From a bacterium (GTDB lineage: Bacteria; Actinomycetota; Acidimicrobiia; Spongiisociales; Spongiisociaceae): a stretch of DNA of 64,000 nt. The stretch is from the NCBI GenBank assembly GCA_028820935.1, contig JAPPHZ010000038.1, positions 57,436-121,435 of the forward strand, written 5' to 3'. A model generated the notes under the pieces. That model saw only the letters and a program-made list of their open reading frames with translations, ran no database searches and was not told the origin of the DNA. Both the position numbers and the translations under genes were made by a program. This document shows, piece by piece, positions 51,800 through 60,570 of this stretch. The first letter of the stretch is position 1. The number at the start of each line of letters is the position of its first letter.

Positions 51800-51928
51800 A
51801 TGACCATTGCTGTGTCCCGTCACGCGCCCACCAGGGACCTCAAGGCCGGATGCCGGCCCACGGCGGTCTTCTCGACCGCCGTCCCGGACATGAGTGCCGC
51901 CGCCGGCCTGCCCGGGAAGGACGGCTGA
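51800..51928 (+). CDS. Possible 42-residue peptide between cytochrome b subunits
   Basis: A short frame that fills most of the 146-bp gap between the b6-like and subunit-IV-like genes; GGGGTGG precedes its ATG and its stop is 7 bp before the next start. The peptide is soluble-looking with one Cys and no recognised motif. It may be a coupling leader or chance; kept because the rest of the operon is tightly packed. Confidence 0.3.
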   Translation: MTIAVSRHAPTRDLKAGCRPTAVFSTAVPDMSAAAGLPGKDG

Positions 51929-51935
51929 GGCGCCC

Positions 51936-52862
51936 ATGGCCCAGATACCAGACCATCTACTCCGACGCTCGGCCGAGGCGAAGGCCAAGGCGCTGGGTGT
52001 CCCGGTCGAGCAGGTCCTGGCCGAGATGCGGGGTGAGGCCCCGCCCCCTTCCGCCTCCCCTCCGGCCGCTGCCGCTCCTGAGCCCGCACCCGCTCCTGAG
52101 CCCGCACCGGCTCCTGAGCCCGCTCCCGCGGCGGCGGCCCCACCGGCCCCTCCGGCACCGCCCCGGCCCGAGCCTGACCCACCGGAGCAAGAAGTAGCGG
52201 TGGGGGTGGCGACGGAGACCCCGGAGGTGGTCCCGCCCGCCGCCCCGCCCGCCGCTCCGCCACCGGTCTCGGACAACGGCGGGGGAGCGACCCAGGTCAC
52301 GCTCCGTCCGGTGGCGCCGCCCGAAGAGGTCCCTGAAGGGGTCCGGCCCCAGCGCCTTCTCACCGTCGTAAAGGCCAAGGCCATCCAGCAGGTGAAGGCG
52401 ACGCCGACCGACAAGGTCAACACCTGGCCCCACCTGATGATTGCCGAGTTCTCAGCCCTGATGGTGGTAACGGCGGTGCTGATCGTCCTGTCGGTGATCC
52501 TCCAGGCGCCGCTGCTGGAGCTGGCCAACTTCAACGCCACGCCCAACCCGTCCAAGGCGCCCTGGTACTTCCTGGGCTTGCAGGAGCTCCTGTCCTATTA
52601 CGACCCCCAGGTCGCCGGTGTGATCATCCCGACCATCACCGGGCTGCTGGGTTTCATGGCGATTCCCTACGTGGACCGCAATCCCTCCACCAAGCCTTCC
52701 GACCGCAAGTTCGCCATCATGCTGTTCACCCTGTTCCTGACCGGCTCGGCCACCCTGACCTTGCTGGGAACCCTGTTCAGGGGGCCCGGATTCAACTTCA
52801 CCTACCCATGGGCGGACGGGATCTGGTTCGACGATCTCAAGGACTGGGTGCACTTCGAATGA
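51936..52862 (+). CDS. Cytochrome b subunit IV-like (C-terminal cytochrome b) with docking-like N-terminus
   Basis: A 308-residue protein. Residues 1-36 ('IPDHLLRRSAEAKAKALGVPVEQVLAEMRG' in part) resemble the N-termini of the CcoO-like and cytochrome c proteins of the divergent operon. A Pro/Ala/Glu linker (about 37-135) follows, then three membrane helices of the cytochrome b C-terminal domain ('NPSKAPWYFLGLQELLSYYDP'). The Qo-site PEWY motif reads APWY, so its glutamate is absent. The stop overlaps the Rieske start. Confidence 0.82.
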   Translation: MAQIPDHLLRRSAEAKAKALGVPVEQVLAEMRGEAPPPSASPPAAAAPEPAPAPEPAPAPEPAPAAAAPPAPPAPPRPEPDPPEQEVAVGVATETPEVVPPAAPPAAPPPVSDNGGGATQVTLRPVAPPEEVPEGVRPQRLLTVVKAKAIQQVKATPTDKVNTWPHLMIAEFSALMVVTAVLIVLSVILQAPLLELANFNATPNPSKAPWYFLGLQELLSYYDPQVAGVIIPTITGLLGFMAIPYVDRNPSTKPSDRKFAIMLFTLFLTGSATLTLLGTLFRGPGFNFTYPWADGIWFDDLKDWVHFE

Positions 52863-53764
52863 CAACAGTCCAGCTGCTGATCGTCGCCCTCTCCGCCATC
52901 GTGCTGGTGGGGGTGCTGGGCGCATTCGTCATCGCCTACCGCCGCAGCGAGTCCCCGGGCCGGGCCGCCCGGTCGTGGAGATCAGGTCTGTCGCGCGAGA
53001 CCCGCAAGGCGGACCGGTCGGCCCTGGCCACCCCGGTGGTGGTACGGCCCGCCGAGGTCGCCGCCGACCACGAGGTGGAGGTAACCGAGACGGCGGTGAC
53101 CACCGCGGAGGAGGAGTCCGAGGAGCCCGTCGCGGCCATGCAGGCGGTCGAGGTGATGCGGGTGGAGGAGCTCTCCCCCCAGGAGGCCGGCGTCAACCGT
53201 CGCCAGTTCTTCACCAGGGCTCTCGGGGCCACCTTCGGCGCCTTCGTGGGCCTGAACGGGATCTCCTACCTGGCCTTCCTCTGGCCCCGCCTGTCGGGCG
53301 GCTTCGGGTCTGACATCGACGTGGGAGCCATTGCCGACCTCCAGACGGAGGTGGTTCTGAACGACGGCTCCATCCTGCCCAAGTTCGTGCCCGAGGCCCG
53401 TGCCTACATCGTGCCTTTCGCCGAGTCGGACATCTCCCGTTCCCAGTTCGAGGGCTCGGGGGTGGTGGCAGGTGGATTGACCGCCCTCTTCCAGCGCTGC
53501 GTGCACCTCGGCTGCCGCGTGCCGTGGTGTGACGCCTCCCAGGGTTTCGAATGCCCCTGCCACGGCTCCAAGTACAACTACGTGGGGGAGTACGAGGCCG
53601 GTCCCGCCCCCCGCAACCTGGACCGGTTCGCGGTCGAGGACCAGAACGGCCGTCTCATCGTGAAGACCGGCACCATCATCCAGTCGGCCCGGGCAATAGC
53701 CAAGACCGTGCAGTACCCCCAGGGCCCTTCCTGCATCGCCCTGAACTCCCCCACAGCGGTATAG
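52859..53764 (+). CDS. qcrA: Rieske iron-sulfur protein
   Basis: A 301-residue Rieske protein. One N-terminal helix, a charged Glu/Val-rich linker, a second hydrophobic segment ('FTRALGATFGAFVGLNGISYLAFLW', with an 'RRQFF' start like a Tat signal) and a C-terminal Rieske domain with 'CVHLGC' and 'CPCHGS' binding the [2Fe-2S] cluster. It transfers electrons from quinol to cytochrome c. It overlaps the subunit-IV gene (ATGA) and ends 3 bp before the cytochrome c gene. Confidence 0.88.
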   Translation: MTTVQLLIVALSAIVLVGVLGAFVIAYRRSESPGRAARSWRSGLSRETRKADRSALATPVVVRPAEVAADHEVEVTETAVTTAEEESEEPVAAMQAVEVMRVEELSPQEAGVNRRQFFTRALGATFGAFVGLNGISYLAFLWPRLSGGFGSDIDVGAIADLQTEVVLNDGSILPKFVPEARAYIVPFAESDISRSQFEGSGVVAGGLTALFQRCVHLGCRVPWCDASQGFECPCHGSKYNYVGEYEAGPAPRNLDRFAVEDQNGRLIVKTGTIIQSARAIAKTVQYPQGPSCIALNSPTAV

Positions 53765-53767
53765 CCG

Positions 53768-55219
53768 GTGTCAACCCTCGTCGTCACGGTAGTTGCGCTG
53801 GGAGCGATCGCCTGGTTCGCCTACCTGGTGGGGTCGGGATCGCGCCGCGACCGCCAGGATCCGGTGCCTGCCAACCTGTCCGTCTCCCAGACCGACGACG
53901 AGATGGAGACCAGGCGGCTCGATCGAGCCCTGGTCGGGGCAGTTGTCACCGCCGGGTTTCTCACCCTCGCCATGCCCATCTACTACCTCACCGAGCTGGA
54001 CCGCCAGGAGGGCTTCGTGGACGAGTTCTACCAGGGCTCCCTGGTCCGGGGCCACGAGGTGTGGCTGGAGTTCGGCTGCGGCGACTGCCACGGCGCCAAC
54101 CTGGCGGGCGGGGTGGCCTCCTTCCTGGAGGAGCGTTCCCAGGTCAACGTGGCCGGCTGGGCGTCGCCTGCGCTGGACGACCTGTTCTACCGCTATAACC
54201 GGGACGAGGCCCGGTTCTGGATCACATACGGCCGGGCCAACACGCCGATGCCGCCCTGGGGTCTCGACGGCGGGGGCCCTCTCAACAGCCAGCAGATCGA
54301 CGATCTCCTCAACTACATCGAGTCGCATCAGGTGAGCCAGACCGAGGCTCTGCTCAAGGTGGGAGGTCTGGTGGCGGGCGCCTCGAGCAGGCGGGATGGC
54401 GCAGCCGACGTGGTGGGTGGCCAGATCGCGGAGCAGGAGCAATTGATCGAGACGATCCGCACCTCCGGGACCTCCTCGGCCGCCCTCGGCGACATAGCGG
54501 GGCGCGCCCGGTACCTGCTGGACGGCGCGGCCGAGGGTATCGACACGGACGGGGACGGCCTGTCCGACGTCACCGAGACCGGCCTGACCGCCATCTTTGC
54601 CGAGGCGCACGCAGCCGGATACCTGGCCACGGCGGTCACGCTCGACCCCCGCAACGCCGAGACCCTGATCGGGATCGGTGACGCCACCTCGGCTGCCACA
54701 TCGGTGGGCGACCTCGAATCGGGAGCGACATCCCTGACCATCACCTTCCAGAACCAGGAAGTCCTGGGAGAGCAAGCGCAGTTCGGCCTCGGCTTCCTCC
54801 AGAACGCGGCCCGACAGGCCCGCTGGGAGGTGGATGTCCAGGCGGTGGCCGATGCCTCCTTGGGCGGGGACGCCGTCGCGGCGGATCGGGCGGTGAACCT
54901 CTACAACGCCTACTGCGCCCGTTGCCACACGGCCGGCTATTCGGCCGGTCCCGCCTTCCAGCAGCTCCAGGCTTCCGGAGCGCTGGGACCGTCTCTGAGG
55001 GGTGGTCGCGCGCTAACCCAGTTTTTGACCGGCGAGGACATGTACGAGTTCATCGCCGCGGGGTCGACTTCCGGTGAGGGCTACGGGGTCAACGGTGTGG
55101 GCTCGGGCCGGATGCCCGGCTTCGGCATGGTCCTGTCCGCCGAGGACCTTGATCTCATCGTCCGGTACCTGAGGGGGGCGACCCTGGACGGATCCGAGTA
55201 CCTGGCCGAGGGGGGCTGA
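53768..55219 (+). CDS. Dihaem cytochrome c subunit of bc-type complex
   Basis: A 483-residue protein with two N-terminal membrane helices (about 2-20 and 57-75), two haem c sites (CGDCH and CARCH) with Met ligands likely in 'TPMPPWG' and 'GRMPGFG', and between them about 200 residues including a calcium-binding 'DTDGDGLSDVTETG' loop. It takes electrons from the Rieske protein. The inserted mid-domain is unusual relative to QcrC. GTG start at 53768. Confidence 0.83.
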   Translation: MSTLVVTVVALGAIAWFAYLVGSGSRRDRQDPVPANLSVSQTDDEMETRRLDRALVGAVVTAGFLTLAMPIYYLTELDRQEGFVDEFYQGSLVRGHEVWLEFGCGDCHGANLAGGVASFLEERSQVNVAGWASPALDDLFYRYNRDEARFWITYGRANTPMPPWGLDGGGPLNSQQIDDLLNYIESHQVSQTEALLKVGGLVAGASSRRDGAADVVGGQIAEQEQLIETIRTSGTSSAALGDIAGRARYLLDGAAEGIDTDGDGLSDVTETGLTAIFAEAHAAGYLATAVTLDPRNAETLIGIGDATSAATSVGDLESGATSLTITFQNQEVLGEQAQFGLGFLQNAARQARWEVDVQAVADASLGGDAVAADRAVNLYNAYCARCHTAGYSAGPAFQQLQASGALGPSLRGGRALTQFLTGEDMYEFIAAGSTSGEGYGVNGVGSGRMPGFGMVLSAEDLDLIVRYLRGATLDGSEYLAEGG

Positions 55220-55221
55220 CG

Positions 55222-55575
55222 ATGCGCGAGCTGTTCCGAGCCCTGCTCTCGCAGAACCTGCTGTTCACCGGGATCGTGCTGACCATCGCGGCCGTGCTCG
55301 TGTTTTTCGGGAGCGTCTACCTCCTGCAGTACACGAACCTGGGCAAGCGTCTCGCCATCCTGGTTTCGGGCGCCGGCATCTTCGGCTGGACGACGATCAA
55401 CTCGATCCTGTTCGTCCTCTATGCCCCCCGAGGGCCCCGCCCGGTCGATTTCGAAGGGCTGAACGCCTTCGAGATCCGGATCATCCCCGGAGCGTTCGCA
55501 GCCGCCTCGGCCATCCTCTTCGCCATGTTCGTGGTGGCTCTCCACCGCTATGAACGCGATCAAGAACGCGAATAG
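55222..55575 (+). CDS. Small three-helix membrane subunit
   Basis: A 117-residue protein with three hydrophobic segments ('FTGIVLTIAAVLVFFGSVYLL', 'LAILVSGAGIFGWTTINSILFVLY', 'IPGAFAAASAILFAMFVVALH') and charged ends. It starts 2 bp after the cytochrome c stop, so belongs to the complex. Family not recognised. Its TAG stop is the first unit of a heptad repeat. Confidence 0.65.
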   Translation: MRELFRALLSQNLLFTGIVLTIAAVLVFFGSVYLLQYTNLGKRLAILVSGAGIFGWTTINSILFVLYAPRGPRPVDFEGLNAFEIRIIPGAFAAASAILFAMFVVALHRYERDQERE

Positions 55576-55652
55576 TTTCTAGTTTCTAGTCTCTAGTCTC
55601 GGATATAGATTACTAGTAAGTATGATATTCACTTCTACACAACTAGCAACTA
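55573..55652. repeat. TAGTTGC-type heptad arrays at a convergent gene junction
   Basis: From the plus-strand stop (55573) the units read TAGTTTC, TAGTTTC, TAGTCTC, TAGTCTC; from the minus-strand rex stop (55652-55650) they read TAGTTGC, TAGTTGT. Both arrays begin with the TAG stop codon of their gene and meet in an AT-rich centre. Confidence 0.7.
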
Positions 55653-56264
55653 GTTAATGTAGTAGCCCAGGATCTGGAGTTCGGTGGCAACATCCACCTG
55701 TCTCAGATGGATGTCGTCGGGTACCTGGAGGACGGTGGGGGCGAAGTTCAGGATGGAGCGCACCCCGGCCTCGACCAGCATGGTCGCCACCTGCTGAGCG
55801 GCCCCCGCCGGGGTGGCGATGATCCCGACCGAGATGTGCGTGGCCCGCGCATCGCCGGGTAGCCGGGAGATGTGGCGGACCTCCACCCCGCCCAGGCGGG
55901 TCCCGATCTTGGAGGGGGCGGCGTCGTAGAGGCCGACTATGCGAAAACCTCGGTTGCCGAAGCCGGTGTAGTTGGCCAGCGCCGAACCCAGATTGCCGAT
56001 GCCCACCACGGCCACCGGCCGGTCGGCCGTCAGGCCGAGGGCGTGGCGGATCTGGTCGTTGAGTTCCTTGACCCGGTACCCGACGCCGCGGATCCCGAAG
56101 GTTCCGAGGTAGGAGATGTCCCGCCGGACCCCGGCGGCGGTCAGATTGCTGAGGCGGGCCAGCTCGCGTGAGGAGATGGTCGCCTGTGACGGGGGTAGCC
56201 GCTCTATGCATCGCAGGTAACGCGGCAGGCGCTCGACCGTGGCCGACGGTAGGTCCGACTTCAT
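55650..56264 (-). CDS. rex: Redox-sensing transcriptional repressor Rex
   Basis: A 204-residue Rex: an N-terminal winged helix ('TVERLPRYLRCIERL', 'TISSRELARLSNLTAAGVRRDISYLG', in part) and a Rossmann domain ('VAVVGIGNLGSALANY') that senses NADH/NAD+, ending with the swapped C-terminal helix. Rex represses respiratory genes when NADH is low. Its place beside the bc/oxidase-like operons suggests control of them, although I found no clear Rex operator in the window. ATG 56264 has no obvious ribosome-binding site. Confidence 0.88.
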   Translation of the reverse strand: MKSDLPSATVERLPRYLRCIERLPPSQATISSRELARLSNLTAAGVRRDISYLGTFGIRGVGYRVKELNDQIRHALGLTADRPVAVVGIGNLGSALANYTGFGNRGFRIVGLYDAAPSKIGTRLGGVEVRHISRLPGDARATHISVGIIATPAGAAQQVATMLVEAGVRSILNFAPTVLQVPDDIHLRQVDVATELQILGYYIN

Positions 56265-56382
56265 CGGCGAGAGGTTAACGGCGTCAGGGAGGGCCAAATC
56301 CGCCCCGGCTTCTTGCCGCGGGCAAGCAGCTGCGGCTCGAGGCGATGCCGGCATACCACCCGGAGAGGACTATCGTCAGCGT

Positions 56383-58749
56383 GTGTCGACCCGGTACCCA
56401 TCGGTGACGAAGCCATCCGGAGTTGCGGGGAAGCGCTCCGGGGCCTACCTGGTCACCGCCGTGATCGTCCTTTCCCTGCTCGTTCCCGCACCACTTGCAG
56501 CATCCGCGGAGCCCGAGGGGAGCCTGCCGCGGACCGCCCAGACCGATGGCGGAGACGGAGCCCAGGCCCTCCCGGCAGGCCGGGTGACGTGCCAAGAGGC
56601 GCCGGCAGTCTTCCTGGTGCTGTGCGATGTCCACAGGTTGATCACCAACAACTACGTGGATGGGGTCGACGGTCAGGAACTCGCCTCGGCGGCTGCCGAG
56701 CGGGTGAGAGAGGCCGGCCTCGCCGAACGGACCGATGGGGAACCACCGGCATGCCCGCTGCCCTCTTCCGAGTTCGAGGAGGTGTGCGAGGCGATCGATC
56801 GGACACAGGACACCGCCGCGGCGGTCGGGGAGGCGGTCCGGGGGATGGCCGGGTCGCTCGACCGCAACTCCCGCTACCTGACCGCCGCGCAGTACAACCG
56901 GTTCCGGACGAACCTCGAGAACCGGGGCACCAGCGGTCTGGGTGTCGCGTTCGCTCTGGTGGAGGACGGCCGGCCCTGCCTGACGGTGACGGCCACCTGC
57001 CGGCCGGTGGTTGCCGAGGTGTATGCGGGAAGCCCGGCCGAGAGGGCCGGTCTCATGGTGGGCGACGAGCTCCTGGAGTTGGGGGATCGGTTCCCGGCCG
57101 AACTCGGTTGCGCGGACGTGTCCCGCCTTGACCGGTTCGCGGCGGGTGAGGATGTGTCGATCACGGTCCGGCGGGATGTGGTCCTGAGCGGGACGATCAG
57201 GGCGGCGCGGCTGGCCATACCGGTGGCCAGGGGGATGGTCGTGGACGGCAACATCGGATATCTCAGGCTCGACGTCTTCAGTTCCACGGCGGACGGCGCG
57301 GTGGCAGAGGTGCTCCGCGAGTTGACCGATCCGCCTATCAGCGGCCTCGTGCTGGACCTGCGCGGCAACCCTGGCGGGTATATCGACTCGGCGGTGGGTA
57401 CGGCCGGCGCCTTCCTGCCGGACCTGTCGGCGATCGTCCACTTGTGGAGCAGGGATAGCGTGGAGACCGTCAGGGCTCGAGGTAGGGCGATCTCTCCCGA
57501 TCCCACCCTCCTGCCGATGGTGATCGCGGTGGACGGCGGCAGCGCCTCGGCCTCGGAGATGGTGACCGGCGCTCTCAACGACCAGGGTCGCGTCACGGTG
57601 GTCGGTCGGACGACCTTCGGCAAGAACACCGGCCAGACCTCCTATCACCTAGAGCCTGAGGGCAGGCTGGTCGGCGTGCTCCAGCTCACCACCCTCAGGT
57701 GGTTCACCCCCCATTCCCGGAGCGTCACCGGGGGAATCGGGCCCGAGGTCACCATGGACCTGCCGTCGTGCCTGCTGCCGGCCGAGGTCGCGCGGCGCGC
57801 CGTCTCGGCGATCCGCCCGCGCGTCGCGAGCGTGGCCATCACGTCGGAACCCCTGGACGGGACCGCATACGCGGCCGGGGAGAAGGTGATGGTCACCGTG
57901 ACCTTCGACTCGCCGGTGGTCGTGTTCCGCGACGGTGGCAGTCCTACCCTGAACCTATGGGTAGGAGACGATCGTCGGGTCGCCCTGTACGAGTCGGGTT
58001 CGGGCACGCCTGAGCTGGTGTTCGGGTACTCGGTGATCGGCGGCGATGCAGGTCCGGACGGGATCAGCATCCCCGCCGATGCGCTGCGGCCCGGCTGGGC
58101 CAAGATCGGGCTGGTCGCCGGCCTGGAGGCCGTACTGGGCCACGATGCGGTGGCTGCCGATCCGCGACAGAGAGTGCGCGGCACGGCTCCGCCGGCCCGG
58201 TCTGACGTGTTCATCGACATCCGGGAGAGCGCGCACCGGTCCGACATCGAACGGATCGTCGCCGCCGGGATCATGGAGGGATGCGGCACCGCCGAAAGCG
58301 GTGACCTGTTCTGTCCGGATGTGGCGGTGAGTAGGGCGCAGGCGGCGGCTTTCTTGAGCCGGGGTTTGGAGTTGCCGCCGGCGACGGGTGATTTCTTCGT
58401 GGATGATGATGGTTCTGTCTATGAGGATGCGATCAATCGTCTTGCCGAGGCCGGTATCACCGCGGGCTGTGATTCCGATGGTGGCTTGTTCTGTCCGGAT
58501 GTGGCGGTGAGTAGGGCGCAGTTGGCGGTCTTCTTGAGCCGGGGTTTGGAGTTGCCGCCGGCGACGGGTGATTTCTTCGTGGATGATGATGGTTCTGTCT
58601 ATGAGGATGCGATCAATCGTCTTGCCGAGGCCGGTATCACCGCGGGCTGTGATTCCGATGGTGGCTTGTTCTGTCCGGATGTGGCGGTGAGTAGGGCGCA
58701 GATGGCCACGTTCCTGGTGAGAGCTCTCGGGCTGGGAGCATCGACGTAG
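56383..58749 (+). CDS. S41 (C-terminal processing) peptidase with Ig-like and SLH domains
   Basis: A 788-residue exported protein (GTG start). A signal peptide ('LVTAVIVLSLLVPAPLAASA'), a helical N-domain, a PDZ domain ('SGLGVAFALVEDG', 'YAGSPAERAGLMVGDELLELG'), an S41 protease domain with catalytic Ser in 'DGGSASASEMVTGAL' and Lys in 'TTFGKNTGQT', a beta-sandwich ('SVAITSEPLDGTAYAAGEKV' region) and three SLH repeats from about 605 to the end. It is probably anchored to the S-layer or cell-wall polymer. The SLH part is encoded by near-identical 180-bp repeats. Confidence 0.87.
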   Translation: MSTRYPSVTKPSGVAGKRSGAYLVTAVIVLSLLVPAPLAASAEPEGSLPRTAQTDGGDGAQALPAGRVTCQEAPAVFLVLCDVHRLITNNYVDGVDGQELASAAAERVREAGLAERTDGEPPACPLPSSEFEEVCEAIDRTQDTAAAVGEAVRGMAGSLDRNSRYLTAAQYNRFRTNLENRGTSGLGVAFALVEDGRPCLTVTATCRPVVAEVYAGSPAERAGLMVGDELLELGDRFPAELGCADVSRLDRFAAGEDVSITVRRDVVLSGTIRAARLAIPVARGMVVDGNIGYLRLDVFSSTADGAVAEVLRELTDPPISGLVLDLRGNPGGYIDSAVGTAGAFLPDLSAIVHLWSRDSVETVRARGRAISPDPTLLPMVIAVDGGSASASEMVTGALNDQGRVTVVGRTTFGKNTGQTSYHLEPEGRLVGVLQLTTLRWFTPHSRSVTGGIGPEVTMDLPSCLLPAEVARRAVSAIRPRVASVAITSEPLDGTAYAAGEKVMVTVTFDSPVVVFRDGGSPTLNLWVGDDRRVALYESGSGTPELVFGYSVIGGDAGPDGISIPADALRPGWAKIGLVAGLEAVLGHDAVAADPRQRVRGTAPPARSDVFIDIRESAHRSDIERIVAAGIMEGCGTAESGDLFCPDVAVSRAQAAAFLSRGLELPPATGDFFVDDDGSVYEDAINRLAEAGITAGCDSDGGLFCPDVAVSRAQLAVFLSRGLELPPATGDFFVDDDGSVYEDAINRLAEAGITAGCDSDGGLFCPDVAVSRAQMATFLVRALGLGAST
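58307..58700 (+). repeat. 180-bp tandem repeats encoding SLH modules
   Basis: Copies 58307-58486 and 58487-58666 differ only within about 10 bp near 58341-58350/58521-58530; a third partial copy covers 58667-58700. Codon use (GAT, TTC, GTT, TCT) is less GC-rich than the rest of the gene. Such uniform copies suggest recent duplication or gene conversion. Confidence 0.85.
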
Positions 58750-58777
58750 CCTCTGGCCACGGACCCCTTATCATCAT

Positions 58778-58815
58778 CTAGCAGCTAGTAAACACCAACT
58801 AACAACCAGCGACTA
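58778..58815 (-). repeat. TAGTTGC-type heptad array at the aldolase gene end
   Basis: Read on the minus strand from the stop TAG (58815): TAGTCGC, TGGTTGT, TAGTTGG, TGTTTAC, TAGCTGC, TAGATGA. The seven-base period is clear although units have decayed. The convergent plus-strand gene has no array here. Confidence 0.6.
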
Positions 58816-59595
58816 ATACAATGCCGGGTGGGAGCGTTCCTCGTCGGTGAGGGCGGCGTCGGCGATGCCCCGGGCTAGGGCGGCTCGGAGAGCGGGCAGG
58901 TCCACCACCATCGTCACCATCTGGAATCCCCGTGCCACGCGGTCCGCCGCCGTACCGGGTGTTGCCTGGATGCCGGGACGAACGCCGTGGCGATTGCAGG
59001 CTTCCACTATGTGATCGAGCATGTCCAGGAACGGCTGGGCGGTGGTACCCGGCTGGAAGCCCATCGCCACGGCCAGGTCCGAGGGCCCGACATACGCCAC
59101 ATCGATACCCGGAACGGAGAGGATGTTGTCCAGATCGGCGATGGCTTCCATGGTCTCGATCATCGGCATGCAGGCCACCTCTTCGTTGGCGCGCTGGTAA
59201 TAGTCGGCGCCTTCGGTGATCAGCGCCCGGCCTGCGCCGATACTGCGGACGCCCACCGGAGGAAAGCGGGTGTACGAGACGGCCGCGGCCGCCTCCTCGA
59301 CCGAGTTGACCATCGGGATGATGACTCCCATCGCCCCGGCGTCAAGAACGCGGGAGATGTTGGCCGTTGATAGTTCCGGCACCCGCACGATCGGCGTGAC
59401 ACTCCCTGTGTTCAGCGCCGCCAGCATGCGGACCGTGTCGTCGAAGCCGATGAATCCGTGCTGGCAGTCGATGACTACATAATCAAGGTCGTTGGCGGCT
59501 ACCGCCTCCGCCACCAGCTGGCTGGGAATCGATACCCAGCTACCCAGCGCAGGCCGGCCCGCCGCCCATTTGGAACGAAGTGGATTTGGTCGCAT
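58813..59595 (-). CDS. HpcH/HpaI aldolase family protein
   Basis: A 260-residue class II aldolase: 'GSWVSIPSQLVAEAVAANDLDYVVIDCQHG', 'PIVRVPELSTANISRVLDAGAMGVIIPMV' in part, metal ligands Glu in 'MPMIETMEAI' and Asp in 'VGPSDLAVAMG'. The family cleaves 4-hydroxy-2-oxoacids such as HKHD or 2-dehydro-3-deoxyglucarate to pyruvate and an aldehyde. ATG 59595 is used; GTG 59613 would add six residues. It is isolated from other catabolic genes. Confidence 0.85.
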   Translation of the reverse strand: MRPNPLRSKWAAGRPALGSWVSIPSQLVAEAVAANDLDYVVIDCQHGFIGFDDTVRMLAALNTGSVTPIVRVPELSTANISRVLDAGAMGVIIPMVNSVEEAAAAVSYTRFPPVGVRSIGAGRALITEGADYYQRANEEVACMPMIETMEAIADLDNILSVPGIDVAYVGPSDLAVAMGFQPGTTAQPFLDMLDHIVEACNRHGVRPGIQATPGTAADRVARGFQMVTMVVDLPALRAALARGIADAALTDEERSHPALY

Positions 59596-59826
59596 GGCGC
59601 CGGATATTGGCACGCCGATTCCGCGTTGCCTAATCCCCGATCACGGTCCTGGCGGGCCGGGTAACACAAACTGCAGGAACCGGTAACGTGATCGCATCAC
59701 CGAGGAGGGCGCCACGCCTTTGCTGTTTCCCATTGGTCACTCGAGCCGAGGAGGTCCGCCGGTAGCGACCCCCGTCGCGCCCGCTCAGGGGGCCGGTCGC
59801 GGTGGGCGGTCTGGAGCGGACGGCTG

Positions 59827-60570
59827 ATGGAAGCCCCTCCACCCCGGAGGAGTGCGGCCGTCGCGGTGGCGGTCGTGCTCGCATTGCTCGTGGTGGCGAT
59901 CGGAGTTTCGCGGCTGGTGTTCGAGGACCGTGAAGTGACCGCGGCCGGTGATTCCCCGGATACGTCCGCTCCGAGCGTCGCTCCGGCCACGGTCGGTACG
60001 ACCGCGGCGGAAGGCACGACCACGGCAGCCGGGGTGACCACCACCGTCCCGCCGAGCACCGAAGCCCCCGTGGCAACGACCGCGCTGGCGGTCACCGAGC
60101 CGATCGATCCGCCGCCCGTGCTGAGGCAGGAACACCCGCCTCTCAAGGACATCGACGGCTGGCTGCAGTCGGACGTGACCTCATTGGAGGAGCTGCGGGG
60201 CAAGGTGGTGATCGTCGAGTTCTGGACCTTCGGCTGTTACAACTGCCGCAACCGCCTCCCCTTTACCCAGGACATCTACGCCGCCTACCGGGACCAGGGC
60301 CTCGAGATAGTCGGCATCCATTCCCCCGAGTTCGCCTACGAGAAGGAGGTGGACGCCATAGTCGAAGCGATGGACCGGCTGGGGGTGACCTGGCCCGTCG
60401 TGCTGGACACCGATCGCCGGACCTTCCGGGAGTGGCAGGGATCACCCGCCTACTGGCCCCGCACCTACGTGCTGGACCGCCTGGGCCGGGTGCGCTTCGA
60501 TCACATCGGTGAGGGCGCCTACGGGGCGTTGGAGGACACCGTGATGGCGCTTCTGGCCGAAGCTCCGTGA
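59827..60570 (+). CDS. Membrane-anchored thioredoxin-like protein (TlpA/DipZ type)
   Basis: A 247-residue protein: one N-terminal membrane helix ('VAVAVVLALLVVAIGVSRLV'), a Thr/Pro/Ala linker, then a thioredoxin fold with the redox motif CYNC in 'VIVEFWTFGCYNCRNRLPF', as in the periplasmic domain of DipZ-type proteins. It would reduce disulfides outside the membrane, for example apocytochrome c haem sites. Its stop overlaps the GTG of the CcdA-like gene, so the two form a pair. Confidence 0.83.
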   Translation: MEAPPPRRSAAVAVAVVLALLVVAIGVSRLVFEDREVTAAGDSPDTSAPSVAPATVGTTAAEGTTTAAGVTTTVPPSTEAPVATTALAVTEPIDPPPVLRQEHPPLKDIDGWLQSDVTSLEELRGKVVIVEFWTFGCYNCRNRLPFTQDIYAAYRDQGLEIVGIHSPEFAYEKEVDAIVEAMDRLGVTWPVVLDTDRRTFREWQGSPAYWPRTYVLDRLGRVRFDHIGEGAYGALEDTVMALLAEAP

